64,000 nt of DNA from the NCBI RefSeq assembly GCF_020379485.1, contig NC_063449.1, positions 32,361,473-32,425,472 on the forward strand. Reading direction: 5' to 3'. Position 1 is the stretch's first letter; each line of letters begins with the position of its first letter. The notes under the pieces were generated by a model that was not told the DNA's origin, did not search any database, and saw only the letters and a list, made by a program, of their open reading frames with translations. This document shows positions 24,701-35,987 of the stretch, one piece after another. Position numbers and translations under genes: made by a program. Source of the DNA: Brassica napus (Eukaryota; Streptophyta; Magnoliopsida; Brassicales; Brassicaceae).

Positions 24701-25931
24701 CTTCGTCATCTCATCGTATTCACCCATGCGAAAGAATCTTTCTGCTACAGCGATCCAGCCATACGCATCCTCTCCATCGAAAATCGGAAGCTCAACGCGT
24801 TTCATCATCTCTCGATAGTCACTTAACGCGTTCGGAACCCTAACTTCTTCAATCCTAATACTACGGTCAGGTTCCGAGGTCGACGTATGTACCTGATTTG
24901 CGCTGGTCACCGGAATCTGATTTGGATCTGCAATCGTCGGAGCTACCGAGTTCTTCGTCAACAGATTGAATAACTCGGTGAACTTATCTTCCAATCCCGT
25001 CATCGATGCTCGTAACTGCATCGTTGATTCTTGTTGCTCGGCGTAGTTCGTCGCCACCGTCTGTGATAACGATTCTAACGTCGTCGCTCTCGTCATCTCT
25101 GGTTTCGCGATTAGTTCGATCCAGAACGCTCCTCACGCACCAATTTGATAAGAACTTGTATGTATTATGAGTAAGAACCTCCCAACCACCCTCTCTTAGT
25201 CTCTACACGCAGAGTCTAAGCCTATTCTTGAATCCCACAATCTGAGATCTCAAGCCACAACTGATTCTAGCTGAATCCCCAACAGAAACAACTAACGAGC
25301 CCCTTATATACTGAGACTCGTTTAAATCTGTTAACTAACCAACTAACTTGCCAGCTCAGCACTCCCGTGAGTCATTCCCTCGTTGATACGCCTCTGCCTC
25401 TTCGAGATATAAACTCTTGTTGGCATATCAGGAACATCATTGGTATTTTTATTTTCTTAGCATTTGATTCCATGGTACTTACTCATGATAGTTTATTACT
25501 TCTCGCTCTCTGCAGAAATATCAGAAATGAAGACGAGAAAAGGACTTGCCATTGTTGATATCGTCAGAGAGGTTACCATGTAAGCAGTGACATACTTGGT
25601 TGCGGCTTCTACTATGCGTCTCTGAACTAGCTAACTTTTGTTTCTCCACCAGGTTTGTGTTTAAGATCAAGATGCCTTCAAATGTCAGAATTCAACTGAT
25701 CAACGATTTGGCAGACATCGAGTTAGTTTTTTTTTTGTTCAAACTTTTATGGATTTGATTGTGAATGCCTGGAGTATGGAGACTGTTTAGCTTATTGTCT
25801 TTAATTTTAGAGTCGTTTTGTGGGTTTATAGGTACAGATTGAGTTTTGGATGCAACGATAAACTGCAGCTTGGAGCTATCATTTCAACTTTCACTCACGC
25901 CCGGTCTGCATTGGTTACTGCAGCAAAGTAA
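18800..25931 (+). CDS. RFC3: Replication factor C subunit 3 (clamp loader ATPase)
   Basis: Nine coding exons can be joined with canonical splice sites: 18800-18986, 19224-19437, 19612-19691, 19775-19934, 20024-20105, 20202-20331, 25516-25579, 25653-25721 and 25832-25931. They encode 361 residues with no break. The protein is an AAA+ ATPase: [15 protein letters not shown] at the N-terminus, Walker [10 protein letters not shown], Walker B LLDEAD, and the RFC signature Arg region after [11 protein letters not shown] loads the PCNA clamp onto primed DNA in the nucleus. Match in length and sequence is to Arabidopsis RFC3 (At1g77470). Intron 6 holds a complete 5.1-kb chromovirus in opposite orientation, stretching that intron to about 5.2 kb. 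A splice donor overlaps the stop codon (AAA|GTAA), and joining it to an acceptor near 26106 would add 13 residues; the simple TAA end fits the family better. Confidence 0.93.
20343..20627 (-). repeat. 3' LTR of the Reina-type element
   Basis: 285 bp, TG...CA ends (TGATATGCC...TTCTTATCA on the minus strand), identical by eye to 25146-25430. It contains a TATA-like 'ttatatactgag' segment on the plus strand. Confidence 0.93.
20540..25096 (-). CDS. Gag-Pol polyprotein with chromodomain (Reina-type)
   Basis: A single 1518-residue frame. Order: Gag (about 90-270), a degenerate zinc knuckle GLCFKC around 330, aspartic protease with [10 protein letters not shown] near 412, reverse transcriptase with FFDDILVYS near 727, RNase H ([13 protein letters not shown] near 870), integrase with an HHCC zinc finger (HSGVL...CEICQ), catalytic MDF, SDRD near 1197 and GQTE, and a C-terminal chromodomain ([15 protein letters not shown] near 1455). 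The protease, RT, RNase H and integrase catalytic residues listed are present. Its 3' end extends about 90 bp into the 3' LTR. Chromodomains in this clade bind modified histones and steer integration, yet this copy landed in a gene intron. Confidence 0.92.
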   Translation of the reverse strand: MTRATTLESLSQTVATNYAEQQESTMQLRASMTGLEDKFTELFNLLTKNSVAPTIADPNQIPVTSANQVHTSTSEPDRSIRIEEVRVPNALSDYREMMKRVELPIFDGEDAYGWIAVAERFFRMGEYDEMTKMRLVSVSLKGDVLSWFNSEILRRPFETWIEFKQRLIARFSRVKLRDPSQPFFAVRQTGSVSEYIHQFEDLSTQASGVSDTQREGIFMNGLTEEMREVVTMCKPVDLPDMIATAYQMEDSSLFSVIQKEVKLRKVKGGGAVNTTSKSYSSYVPTSSWKQKQAMPSTTTTTPTQQNNVKPAVRLSEEQVAEKRRLGLCFKCDAKWSRQHLVNGVCPNASLRVLTIWKGMEMELIDQEDKDEETEEIIWEPQLKTLSLKSFLGKDSPTTTKLIGSIKKRVMLVMLDSGATHNFISPKVAAQLKLITEEGKGLEVLLGTGVSVSGVGVCRNVQITLQGCSFTTDFIVLELGNIDVILGMYWLRTLGRCQVDWEKHEYTFNYQGQQVTLIGDQSLPTIEKTMKTIQLVSEVPAQLRELLNEFEHVFREPTELPPVRGREHGIILQPGCGPISVRPYRYPQVHKEVMEKSVTEMLASGTIRRSHSPYSSPVLLVKKKDNSWRFCVDYRMLNQATISDKYPIPMIDQLLDELHGAKCFSKLDLRSGYHQIRMKEEDIEKTAFRTHEGHYEFTVMPFGLMNAPATFQSLMNELFQPYLRKFVLVFFDDILVYSSSLEEHVAHLREVLKVFEKHRLFANRKKCAFGQEQIEYLGHCISAKGVSTDPEKIKSVVKWPIPRTVKDVRGFLGLTGYYRKFVQSYGMLARPLTELLKKDKFEWLQDTLLAFEKLKKAMTSTPVLALPDFCKVFIIESDASGYGLGAVLMQEKHPIAYFSHALTEKEMQKPIYERELMAIVLSIQKWRHYLLGRRFIVRTDQQSLKYLLEQREVTLDYQRWLTRILGYDFDIEYKVGSENRVADGLSRIVHYTAAEVLPRCLSLTVPSSLQVQDIYAEVDHDVNIQQIIAKVSSGQAPKVGFTLVQGRLFYKGRLFLPGNSNHIPMILRECHDSLLGGHSGVLKTLQRIKATFYWPKMRKHVQDYVAACEICQTHKYSTLSPAGLLQPIDIPNQIWEDISMDFIEGLPVSRGMNVIFVVVDRLSKYSHFISLKHPFTAADVAQKFVDGVVKLHGFPRSIISDRDKIFLSSFWKDCFRAAGTTLRFSTAFHPQSDGQTEVLNRCLETYLRCFASVHPKTWSKYLVWAELWYNTSYHTATQCTPFKMVYGRDPPALLRFEEGSTKNFELEAMLRDRDMMMQDVKQHLLRAQDVMKNNADKRRRELEFDVGMKVYLKLRPYRQQSVSRRLCHKLSARFYGPYEVLERIGKVAYCLRLPEGSKVHPVFHVSQLKPVIGQGRVITPLPETLSRDDELLIEPDELLGTRYDVEGHLEVLVSWKNLPSHENSWMRLSELKHQFPTYSLEDKLVLQSGGIDMPTRVYISKRQRRINEGMTHGSAELAS
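25146..25430 (-). repeat. 5' LTR of the Reina-type element
   Basis: 285-bp LTR identical to the one at 20343-20627, followed on the plus strand by the GGAAC target duplication. Confidence 0.93.
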
Positions 25932-26538
25932 ACCTGACTGTTTCTCTTTACCATGTTGGAAACTCGCAGTAGTAGCTTTATATGATTTGGGTTTTAACTC
26001 AACAAGACAATGCTTTGTGTACATTTTCATGGCAGTTGCGTTTGTTTTAGTTGCCTATGAAAGAGTTTGGATGCTACTTTGTTATCCTCGAATCATCTCA
26101 TTGCAGGTGCAGACTGCTAAAAAGACTATTTGCAAGTTCCCTGACCTGAAACTAGTGGTAGTAGAGAAGTGCCAATCATGAAATAACTTAAAACATCGCT
26201 ACAGGAATCAGAGCACTTCGTGCTGCTTAGTTGATCCCCGAGCGAAAGAGATTCATAAACAAACTGGCAATACATAGACAATAAGAAAGCGAGATATATA
26301 AACTATACAAAGACTGTTTCTTGCTACGTAGGAACTCTTTGCTTCTTCAACGTTCCTATCCACACACGGTTTTACTCATTACCCAATATACACGTATTGC
26401 TTGCTATACATCTGCTGCATACTTTGCTTCCTTTCTTCTACTACCACAATTCAGCCATTGGGAGCCTTAGATATATAAAGTCTTCCTTCCCTTAGACCAA
26501 ATGCATTGTGCTTGTGAAGATGGAGTTGTTTTCTTCAC

Positions 26539-29500
26539 TCAAAGAGTATCATCCGTTGTCCTATTGGACCATGCAATCTCAATGTCGAGTGTTCTGGAAG
26601 ATGCATCTTTGCTGTTGTCATGATTCAAGCTTAGAGATCCGTTGTAAACTCCTTCTATCACGACTTTGTCGATTTGGATAGTGACACGGCCCAGAGTTGT
26701 CTGCAGACAATGAATGTACAAGTTAAGACACCGTATAGACAGATCTATTAACTCTGCAACTTGGACAGTGTTACAATGTTACCTTCCCGAATGTGCTTTT
26801 GCTCTTGCATATGATGTGAAGCTTTTGTCCTTTGGGTGGAACATCAAATGCCCAAGTAAAGCTTTCTTTCCATTCAGGAGAAGTGCGATTGCTCACAACC
26901 TAGAGGAAATGTACAAACAAATCATTATTGGCAATGGTGGAGATAGTCTCCGAGGGATGAATAAGGTTTACCTTAGTTTGGCGTGGAGGGCAGTTTCCTA
27001 TGGTCAATTGACAAAAGGCGTTTGTGGTTGCCATGGACTGCTTTAAGTTGTTGGCACGCATAACGTTTACTGTTAAGCAACCTGGTAAGCAATGCAATAA
27101 GCTGTCTGCCTTGTCGTGGAACACAGGAGGGCATGTTTTCATCAACATCTGCAGGACAGGAATTGCTTCAGCTGCAATCATGGCTTGAGATTTTGCAACA
27201 TCTATAGCCATATTCGTCCACGAGTGTCTTAGCAAGTAGAGAATATCCAATACTAATCCCTGGACATCTTCAACACCAGATCTGAGCGCCCCGACCAAAT
27301 GAGGGATGCAGAAAGTAGCAGCTTCTGAGGCGCGAAGCTTAGGAAAATTGGAGAAGATCACATTTAGGGTTCTCAAAACTTCGATATTTATAGTTGATGT
27401 AGACCACAAGCCTCTTTCAAGTGCAGCTGCTCAACCACAGTTGAAGATAAGAGCATAAAAATCATCAGAATATAAATAAATCTGGAGCAAAGGCCCTGAG
27501 AAACTCCAGCACTTAAGTGCGAGAGTGACAGGGACACAAGATTATAGGCATACCTGTTAATGACCTTATAAGCTCATTCGAGACATATTCTTGTAGTGTA
27601 TGGTTGGAGAACAAAAACTTGACCATCAGTGCAGCCTGCCCAGAAACTTCTGCATTAGAAGAAAGCAATAGCTCCTGAATTAACAATATGCCACCAGCCT
27701 CTGCAACTGCTCGCCTATTTGTTCTACTATTCATCACAAAATTCTGCAACGCACAGATGGCCACCACTTTCATTTCTTCCGTTGGTTGTTCTTCTAGCAC
27801 GCTAATGAGTGCCCGGCAAGCGGAAACAGAGCCACTGGATCTAGAAAGCCCTTCTTGCTGAGAAAGGTCCCCAAGTGCCAGAGCAGCAAGAAGTCTACCA
27901 GGTTCTGATCTCGTCTGAGGGTCCAACAGGTATTGAGAGAGTGGTGCTATTGCATATTTGCATAACTTTAACTCTCTTACCTTGGGGTTGTTAAATATTA
28001 CTTCAAGTAAGCTTCCCGATTCTTCCTCGCATTGATGAGATCTCAGGAGGTCCAGTAATGCATTAATTGCGCCAAGCTCAGCCATTTGTACGGTACTTGA
28101 AGCATCGTTCTTCTCATGAATCATCAATGCTTTAAGAGCCAGCATCACTGTGCTTTCAATTGTCGAGAACAACAGCTTCACTAAAACTGGTAGTTCGACT
28201 CTGAAAAAACATTCTGCATCATACTGCAGAACATTGCAGAGAACAAAAGCAGCTGACTCCCAGAGCTCAAGAGGTGGCTGAGGATCTTCCTGAAGAATAA
28301 CCTTGGATAGCTCGAATATACCTCCAGCATCAAGAACAGACTTAGGCCAGCTAGCAGATATCTTCTCCAGTGCCTTTACTGCAGTTTCCTGCAGGCTCAG
28401 TATTCCAATTCCCGCAAGCCGAACCAAAGGAACAACAGCACTCTGTGTTGTGATGTCTTTCTGGAAATCTTCCATTGTAAGAAAATGGCTCAGGAGTTCT
28501 GCTCCAAGCTGCTGGATAGCTTGAGATGAAGACTCCAAAAACGAAATCAGAGGCACGATGGCTTCACTGGGTGTAAAACTAAAAGCTTCAAGGCTTTGCT
28601 GTTTTTCCAAAATGTTTACAAGTGCTTGTAAGGCGCTATGTTGCCCCCATAAGGTCAAGTCTGATCTGAGCAAGACCATGAAAAGAGGCTCTACAGTTTT
28701 TGTAACATCGGGTCTTTTGGCGATTACTCCACTATTTGTTAAAATTCGAAACAGCTCTGCAACAGAGGAACATAACGAACTTGAGGCTCCAGGTAGTAGC
28801 TCAAGACATCGATCAATTATTCCAGCTTCCACCATGTCCAACTTCCGTGGTACTCTGTCTTTGCCCAGCTTAATCAGAGCTGATAAGCTAGCCTCGATAA
28901 TCCTGTAGTTTGTTCCGGAAACCAACCCAACAAGAAGCTCCTGAATGTCATGACCTGCCGCGATTTCTAACTGTTGCTCGTCATCCAATAATATCTTAAT
29001 AGCACATACTGCTGCTTCAACTGCTGCATTTCGTTCAGACTGCATAAGTGTTGTCAGGGGCTTCAGGCATCCAGAGGCGGATGGACTTGCTCTGACGTTT
29101 TTATTTAAGAAAACAACAGAACAGAGTTTGGCAGCATTTATCTTTAACTCCTCTGAAGCAGAAGCAGATGATAAGATTTTGTTCACGTTTTCCAGCAGAC
29201 TTCCTTCCACGTCAATCAGAAGAGCTGTATTCGAAGTATTTCCTGAACTTAATTTAATCAGTGCAGAGAGAGCTACCTCTTGCTCAGTCTCTGATACAGT
29301 ACCGAGCATGTCCATCAATGGTTGAGCAGCCTGGTGGGCTATTTCAGAATTTCTTATGCTTTCAGCATCAAAGAGTTCATTCAGAGCCCCAGCGGCGCTG
29401 TATCTTGCACTTCTTGACCCCAAACGAAGTACTGCTATTAGCTGATTCAAGGAACTAAGTGCTACTTCGTTTTGTCTGAGCTCGTGGTTGCTAAATAATA

Positions 29501-32500
29501 CTCTAAGCAATTCAGATATGGTGCGCTCCATTGAATCTTGAGGGCTTAGAGAAAGGTATTTCGTTAAAGCTTCCACAGCTCCAGCTTCAGCCATTAGTAA
29601 TTTATTTGCGTCACTTCCGTCAGCAATGCGAATCAGGGTTTGGACGGCAAATTGAGGGGCTCCCGGCCTATCTGGAATTGGCCTTAAGAGATCTACAAGC
29701 AGCGGGATAGATTTGCGTGCGGTGGAGCCAAGCCTCACATCTTCAATTTCAAAAAGGTGTTGAAGAATGACTTGATCAGGCTCTTTCACCAGAGAAAATT
29801 CATTTGCCAAAGCAACCAAGTTGAGAATCTCTGACTCTACATAGCCAAGAAGGTTTATAATCCCAGAAATAGCACCTGAGTTTGCAATTGTCAGATTTAT
29901 TCCTCTGTTCTTAGTACAAACAAGACTAGCCATTGCGTGGGCAGCGAAATACCGATCTATCAGTTCATCAGATCTTAGCAAAAGTCCAAGTGTTGGAATG
30001 ATCTGCATCGTTGTTGAAGACGAGGAAACGTTGTCATTCTGGAACATGATAGCCAGGAGGAGAGCGCTAATCCAAATGCCTTCAGTATCCTCAAATTCAG
30101 CCTGGAAAAAACAATTTAGCTTAAGATTACTATAAGGGAGAAAATTCGTACAAGACATCTTTGCCCAAAAACGTAAGAATCATGTCAAACCCAAGTGAAA
30201 CTAAAAGAGTGATTCAACGCCAAGATGCACAAATTGTGCATGAGACAAGTCTGAAACGATATAAAGAATGGATCACTTCTGAAATCTGACTGTAAGTCTG
30301 TAACAGAAACCTGTGAACTATCAGACGGCTTTAAGGCCAAAACTTCGATCCACAAGTTGTACAACTAAACTCAGAAGTTTTTCTTTCATTGCCAACAAAG
30401 GCATACCCATGAGTCCATCAGTAATAAACATGAGGAACAATATATTAATTTGTGTCCGAACAGAAACATTTACCTGAGGACTGGAAGTATGCCTAGCAAG
30501 CTTCGCAAAGAGAACCTCAAGTCCGCCAGCTTCTACGACAATGAGCTTTGAATTAGCATCAACGGAAGTGAGTAAGCATAGCAGCCACAACGCCACTGTG
30601 CCACCCAAGATTTTAGCTGGATCAGGAAAATAAAAACCACCTGTATCCTGGAAAACATTTTTTTCCATAAAACCTTTCGGTGTCAGGACTTCAGTTTCTA
30701 TAGAATAGCATTTAGAATTGTCCTTTATCATATCTACTAGGGCACGTAACAAGAGTTTTGAGAAACCAGACTGATCAAGTGCCTCCGTTATCAGCTGCTT
30801 CTTTTCTTTCGTAGCACATAAGAGCAGAGCTGTCCCCCCAACTCTCACTTCTAAACTGGATGCATTTACTATTCTATCAGCCAAAACCCCAATTGACTTG
30901 GGTCTTGAAACTATAAGTTCACTGATCAGAAATTGTTGATCACAGCAAAGCCTGGACAATATTTCTATTGCCTTATCTTGCACAAGAGTACGGCCTTCAG
31001 AAAGGCATTGCACAAGGGTTTCCAGGCTTGATGGCACTTCAGAAAGGGCAGTCAATGGGGGGTAAGAGAAATTCACCCCATTCTTAGCCCTTGCCAAAAC
31101 TGCAACTACTTCTAATACGTCGAAAGCGTCTGGGCTATCCATATCTACTGATTTTAGAGAATCAACGAGTGAAAGTATAGCAAAACGGCACTGAGCACTT
31201 CCCTTTAGCACATCACAAACTGGAAAGTTCTTAAGTAACTGATGAAGTGCCCGGGATGCATTTCTCTTACCCTCTGAAGATCCATCAGCCAGGATTCTTG
31301 TGAAAGCTGAAACAACATCTTCAGCTAGTGCTTCTGCAGCGATATCCGGATCAGACAGAAGATTTGCCAGGGCAGATACTGCGTTTTCTGCAGACTCTAT
31401 GGAAGAGTCCTTCGCCAATTTTATGAGTGCCTTAAGATCTCCTTCTGCAATGTAAGCCTTCTTTTTATTAGAATTTTTCTTCACCGGGCGGGACAGTGCG
31501 TCCAAAGCCCTAGCCACCTGTTTAGCCACATTCTGAGAGTTGCTTGTAAGGAGCTTGATCCAGGGATTAATGATGTCATCAGTTTCAAGATGGTCACATA
31601 TATCTTGTTTTGAGCTGAATAGATCAGCTAAAACTGAAGCTGTATGCTCCTTTGTTTCTTCCCTGGAAGATGTCAGGGACTGGACAAGGGACCGCAGTGC
31701 TTTGTTAGCGGCACACCCTTTATGAACAATATCTTCTTGTGAAGCTTTTGAGAGCACATGACCCAGTACTTGTATTACATGAACCTTTGAAGCAGGATCA
31801 TCTCCCAGAAGTAAAGCCAACAACTGATTAATTGTAGCAGGATCAGCTGTCCGGACAAGCTTCAAAAGTGTCTTTGCAGAGGTTTCCTGGGAATTCAATC
31901 CACCAGTCTTCAGTAGCCACAGGAATGCTGGAATACCACCAGCTCTTTCAACACAATCGCGGATTTCCTCACTGTGACAGCATAAATTCCAGAGTATGCG
32001 GGAAGCATCTTCCTTGGCCTTCTGAGATCCAGTCTCAAGCAACTGGACAAGTGGAGGAATCCCCCCAGCTGCGGTTACAGCCCATTTACTATCATCGATC
32101 TGAGCCGTCAGAATTTCCAACATTTCAACAGCATACTCTTGGTGTTGCTCACTAGACAAACCTAGAAATGATATAAATAATTGGATTCCTTCTCTCTTTC
32201 CAACTGCCTCCCAAATTCCAACCTTGTCATGGCATAAGCGAGACAAGAAAGCTATTAGATGCTCTCGTACATCAGCAGAAGCCATAGTTATGAGAGCGAT
32301 CAGGACTCTTTTAGCTTCTGCATCATCTAGGTAACACGATAGACTGCTGTTTCCGTACAAACTCGCCATAGCCTCCAAGATCCGCTCTTGGATTAACTTT
32401 GTGTCAAGAGGCTTTAGTAATTTCACCAAAATGCTCTCTATCACTCTTGGATCAAATATCTTCTCTGAACTCTCTGTTTGTTTGAAAATCATTAGAGCAT

Positions 32501-33685
32501 AGGCAAGAGCTCCAATTACATCACCAATTGGTTCCGTTAGACGAGGGGATTGTGATACTTCTCCAAGATATATAATTAAATGGCTCATCCCACCAAACAC
32601 ATTCGCCAACGCTCCAGTTGCATGTTCTTGTAAAGCTTGTCCATTTTCTCCCTGCATACACTCTTTCGATGGAGCAACAATGGCTCCAATGAGAGCATTA
32701 ACACCTCCTGCATCTTTAACGCATTTCTTAGCTTCATCGGATCTTGATGAAAGAGCTTCCAAAGCATCTGCTGCACTAGCACGGACTTTGGTATCATTTA
32801 TCTGTTCCAAAAGCTGTACCAGAGACTTGACTACTTCAGAATTTAATATTTTCTGGATAATATCGCAAAAGGACAGCACAAGACGAGCCAGGAGAGAAGC
32901 AGCATTTGCTTGAGAATTAGGATTGTCAGATGACAAAAGAGACACGACTATGTCTACACCACTACCCTCAAGTACCACTCTCCAATAACCATTATCCACA
33001 CCACAAAGATTCCTCAAAGCTCCTGTAACGTACCCTTCAACCACTCTATCCTGGTTTCCTTTCAAGCTAAGTTGATCCCACAAAGTTGGCACCACACCTT
33101 CTGTAATAAATATCTTCATGCCAATGTGATCATCGGAAATTCCAGCAGAAGAAACCTCATAAATAGCCTCTGCCGCTGCTTTCCTAGTATCAATGGTTCC
33201 AGACTTCAAAACCGAGAGCAACGGAGGGATGCATCCTCCTAGAAGCACTTTGAGTCGCAAGTCCTTGTCTTTGCATAAAACACAAAGGATAGAAGCGACG
33301 TTGACTTTGGCCAAAGCCGTCCCATTTCTAAGCATGGAAATGAACAAAGGCATAGCTTGGGGATACGAACCAATCAGCCTCCTTGCCTCCTTTCTGCTTT
33401 TGGCAATACCAAGTAGACGAGCTGTCGTGAGCTCTTTGTCTTGCGGAGAAGATGTTTTGGTGTGGAGTTGCTCTATGAGCTGAGCAACCGTAGACATTGC
33501 CTTCTCTGGATCGTCCATATCCATTTTCCTGCACATATTTGGGCAATGAGTATGACAAACGAAAGGAAGGACTCAAAGAAGCTGTAAGAGTATTTGGTGA
33601 ATACATAGAAAGTTGCCTACCTGGATAGGGAGGAAGAAAAAGTTTCCTCCTGAGCTACAGGAAGGAATGCTTTCAACATCTGCAT
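26539..33685 (-). CDS. CSI3: CELLULOSE SYNTHASE INTERACTIVE 3-like armadillo/C2 protein
   Basis: Six coding exons on the minus strand join in frame with GT-AG sites: 33685-33621, 33528-30474, 30101-27554, 27426-26972, 26899-26783 and 26700-26539. The product is 2133 residues, close to the roughly 2136 recalled for Arabidopsis CSI3 (At1g77460). Almost the whole length is armadillo-type repeats, for example [18 protein letters not shown] and [20 protein letters not shown]-terminal C2 domain follows from about residue 1980 ([12 protein letters not shown]...[14 protein letters not shown]). CSI proteins link plasma-membrane cellulose synthase complexes to cortical microtubules. A start at 33524 (MDMDDPEK) is possible, but the short first exon stays in frame and gives the family length. 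The gene is intact and convergent with RFC3, about 600 bp apart. Confidence 0.93.
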
Positions 33686-34200
33686 AATCACTCGCCTCTA
33701 TCTTCCTTCGGCCTTTGGTTAACCTAAAAGTAGAAGAAGAATAGCCCTTTAAAAACAGATTATCTTTACACCTACACTAGAGACTCTATACGAAAATCAA
33801 AACTCATCCTGTGCCTAAAGACCCGACCTTTAGCTCAAACAATAAACCCCTCCTCCGCCTTGCATCACCGAGAAATCTCTAAAGGCCGCCGTGAAACAGT
33901 ATCCATCTCTCTCTTTCAGAGTAACACCACCAGCAACAACTAAACTCAGCGATTCTGTAGATTCAAAAGAACGTTCGTGAATCAGAAACGAAACGAAACG
34001 ATAGAATCCCTAGGGCAGAAACTAGAATCGAGGAACTAAGAATGGATTCGATTGGCGAATTGAAAGGCGAGGTGGAAGCTACCACGAGAATCACCTTTCT
34101 CTCCTTTTTGTCGCTGTCGATATCGAAAGTGGTGAATGAACGAGACTCGAATGAGGAAGAAGAAGAACGTACGAGCACTGAGAGAGAAGAGAACAGTCCT
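33686..34200 (-). promoter_or_regulatory. 5' leader and promoter region of CSI3
   Basis: The stretch upstream of the CSI3 start has the mixed composition of a transcribed leader. There are pyrimidine-rich runs on the minus strand, and a likely splice acceptor precedes 33710. Exact transcription start and TATA box could not be fixed. Confidence 0.4.
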
Positions 34201-35403
34201 TTTTATTATTGTTTTCTCTTTTTCTTTTTTACTTTCCTTAATAATACATTTTACTTCCCCATCCCCTTAATTATCCTTTGTTAATTATTTTTTTTTTGTT
34301 TAAATTGTCCATTTTTCATAATATCAAATTTATTGTTAATTTATAAGTATTGTATAAAATGAAATTAAAATAACATTCGTAATTTCAAATTCTTATAGTT
34401 GAAAAACAAAACTTGTATGACTTTTTATAGAAAGATTGATAGAAAATCTGATTGTTGAATATTCCACGGCAGCCATAAATTTAATAAATCAATTAGGGTA
34501 TAATTATGTATTATATCTTAATAAGTTACTCTTTCTATATATAATCAGATAACGTGCACAAGAGATCTTTTTCATTTTACTTTATTTAACATTGTGTATG
34601 AATCACAACTTTCGGTTGAACTTAGCAGGATTGGAAGTTGGAGCAGTCCAACATCGTTTTATACCGAGTTTCAACGCAAGTTGGAGCAGACCAAAAAAAT
34701 ACGTATAAAATAGTTTTCTTAAAGGCTTATAAAATGGAAAAATGTTAGTATATTTGATAAATTTTTTAACAAGGTAAACAATTATGTGTCATGTGCCAAT
34801 GGATCTTCGTCTTCACGCTTGAATATTGTCCACTATCACTCGATTTATAAACTCAGAAACCAAATATTACTGAATAATTTGCTGTGGCAATACAAATATA
34901 ATTTTATCTTTGTGTTTGCATATCATATATTGCTACTTCAAAATTCAAGTGTGATATCTTCAACCAAAAGTAATCAAATGTGATACAACAATTTAGATCG
35001 TAATAACAAATATTATTCATCTTGTACATGCTCAAGAAACCTCACACGCAACACATGCTCCTATAGAAAAATATTTTACATAGGCAGAATAAGATTCAGC
35101 TCACAGTTTTAATTTAACCAAGGCGTGATCCTCGGATCGGCCCCCTCAGTTTTGTTAAACTATGATATATATGTTTGTTCAAGACTGAACTCGTTTATAT
35201 ATCTTTGTATATTTCCTCTTGATCCATACAATGAGTTAACTATTTTCTATTAGCATTATAACTATATAAGTATTGACATATAACTGTAAATTAAGTCGGT
35301 CAAAGAGAGATTGTTGTCTTGGTTTTGACAAACGAGTTTAAGCACATCTCTACGCATGTGGACAACAGAGTTACAGTATTTTAATATATCAAATATGAAC
35401 TTT
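34201..35403. other. Intergenic DNA, nothing recognised
   Basis: AT-rich and without ORFs or transposon ends that I can support. Confidence 0.5.
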
Positions 35404-35411
35404 CTGTGTAA

Positions 35412-35979
35412 TAGGCCTGAGACTTTTATCCGAGATCCGGATTTGATCCGAGATTCGATCCGGATCAGATCCGAAAATCCGGATATCCGGAGGGGCCGAA
35501 TCCGGATCCGGATAGTAAAATGTTGGATCCGTCAAAGCCAATCCGGATCCGGATATCTTAATTTTCTAGTCCGGATATTCGGATCCGTAAGTTTTATTAA
35601 TAAATATTTCAAAAATAGTAATACTTATATATAAAAATTAATTTTATTTAATATATTTTCATTTTTATAATAGTATATATAAATTTATGTAAATTTTGTA
35701 ATATTATACTTAGAAATAATTAAAAACATTATATATATTTTTATTTTTAAATTATTGTTAATATTTTATATATATTAATATTATTTTTTATTTATATTAA
35801 GGATCCAAATCCGGATCCGGATATCCGCCGGATATTACAATTTTTGCAAGGATATCCGACACCCGGATATCCGAGAACCCCAGATCCGGATAAGGATAGT
35901 AAAATTATGGATCTGCCGGATAAGGATCCGGATCCGGATACCTTAAAATTGCCCGGATATCCGATCCGTCCCAGGCCTA
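35412..35979. mobile_element. hAT-type MITE with GGATATCC subterminal repeats
   Basis: A 568-bp element with inverted ends TAGGCCTGAGAC and TAGGCCTGGGAC. The flanks CTGTGTAA and TTGTGTAG agree at 6 of 8 positions, as expected for a hAT 8-bp duplication. Both ends (35425-35600 and 35800-35965) are packed with CCGGAT, ATCCGG and GGATATCCGG words, while the core is AT-rich. Such clusters commonly serve as transposase-binding sites. No ORF is present. Confidence 0.7.
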
Positions 35980-35987
35980 TTGTGTAG

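Larger units (their letters stand above)
20343..25430 (-). mobile_element. Reina-type Ty3/gypsy chromovirus in RFC3 intron 6
   Basis: A 5088-bp element in minus orientation. Its two 285-bp LTRs (20343-20627 and 25146-25430) appear identical base for base, and a perfect 5-bp duplication, GGAAC, flanks it (20338-20342 and 25431-25435). A polypurine tract GTCGGGGGGTAT (minus strand) abuts the 3' LTR. One uninterrupted polyprotein frame occupies the interior. Short LTRs, small size and a C-terminal chromodomain point to the Reina clade. Identical LTRs and an intact frame indicate a very recent insertion, possibly from a still active family. Confidence 0.93.

Noticed and set aside
20614..24818. 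Plus-strand open frames across 20614-24818
   Set aside because: They are antisense shadows of the Reina-type polyprotein.
25846..26181. Separate 111-residue gene at the RFC3 3' end
   Set aside because: It is an out-of-frame reading through RFC3 exon 9 and the 3' UTR.
28303..33483. Plus-strand open frames across CSI3
   Set aside because: They are antisense shadows of the armadillo-repeat exons and have no domain.
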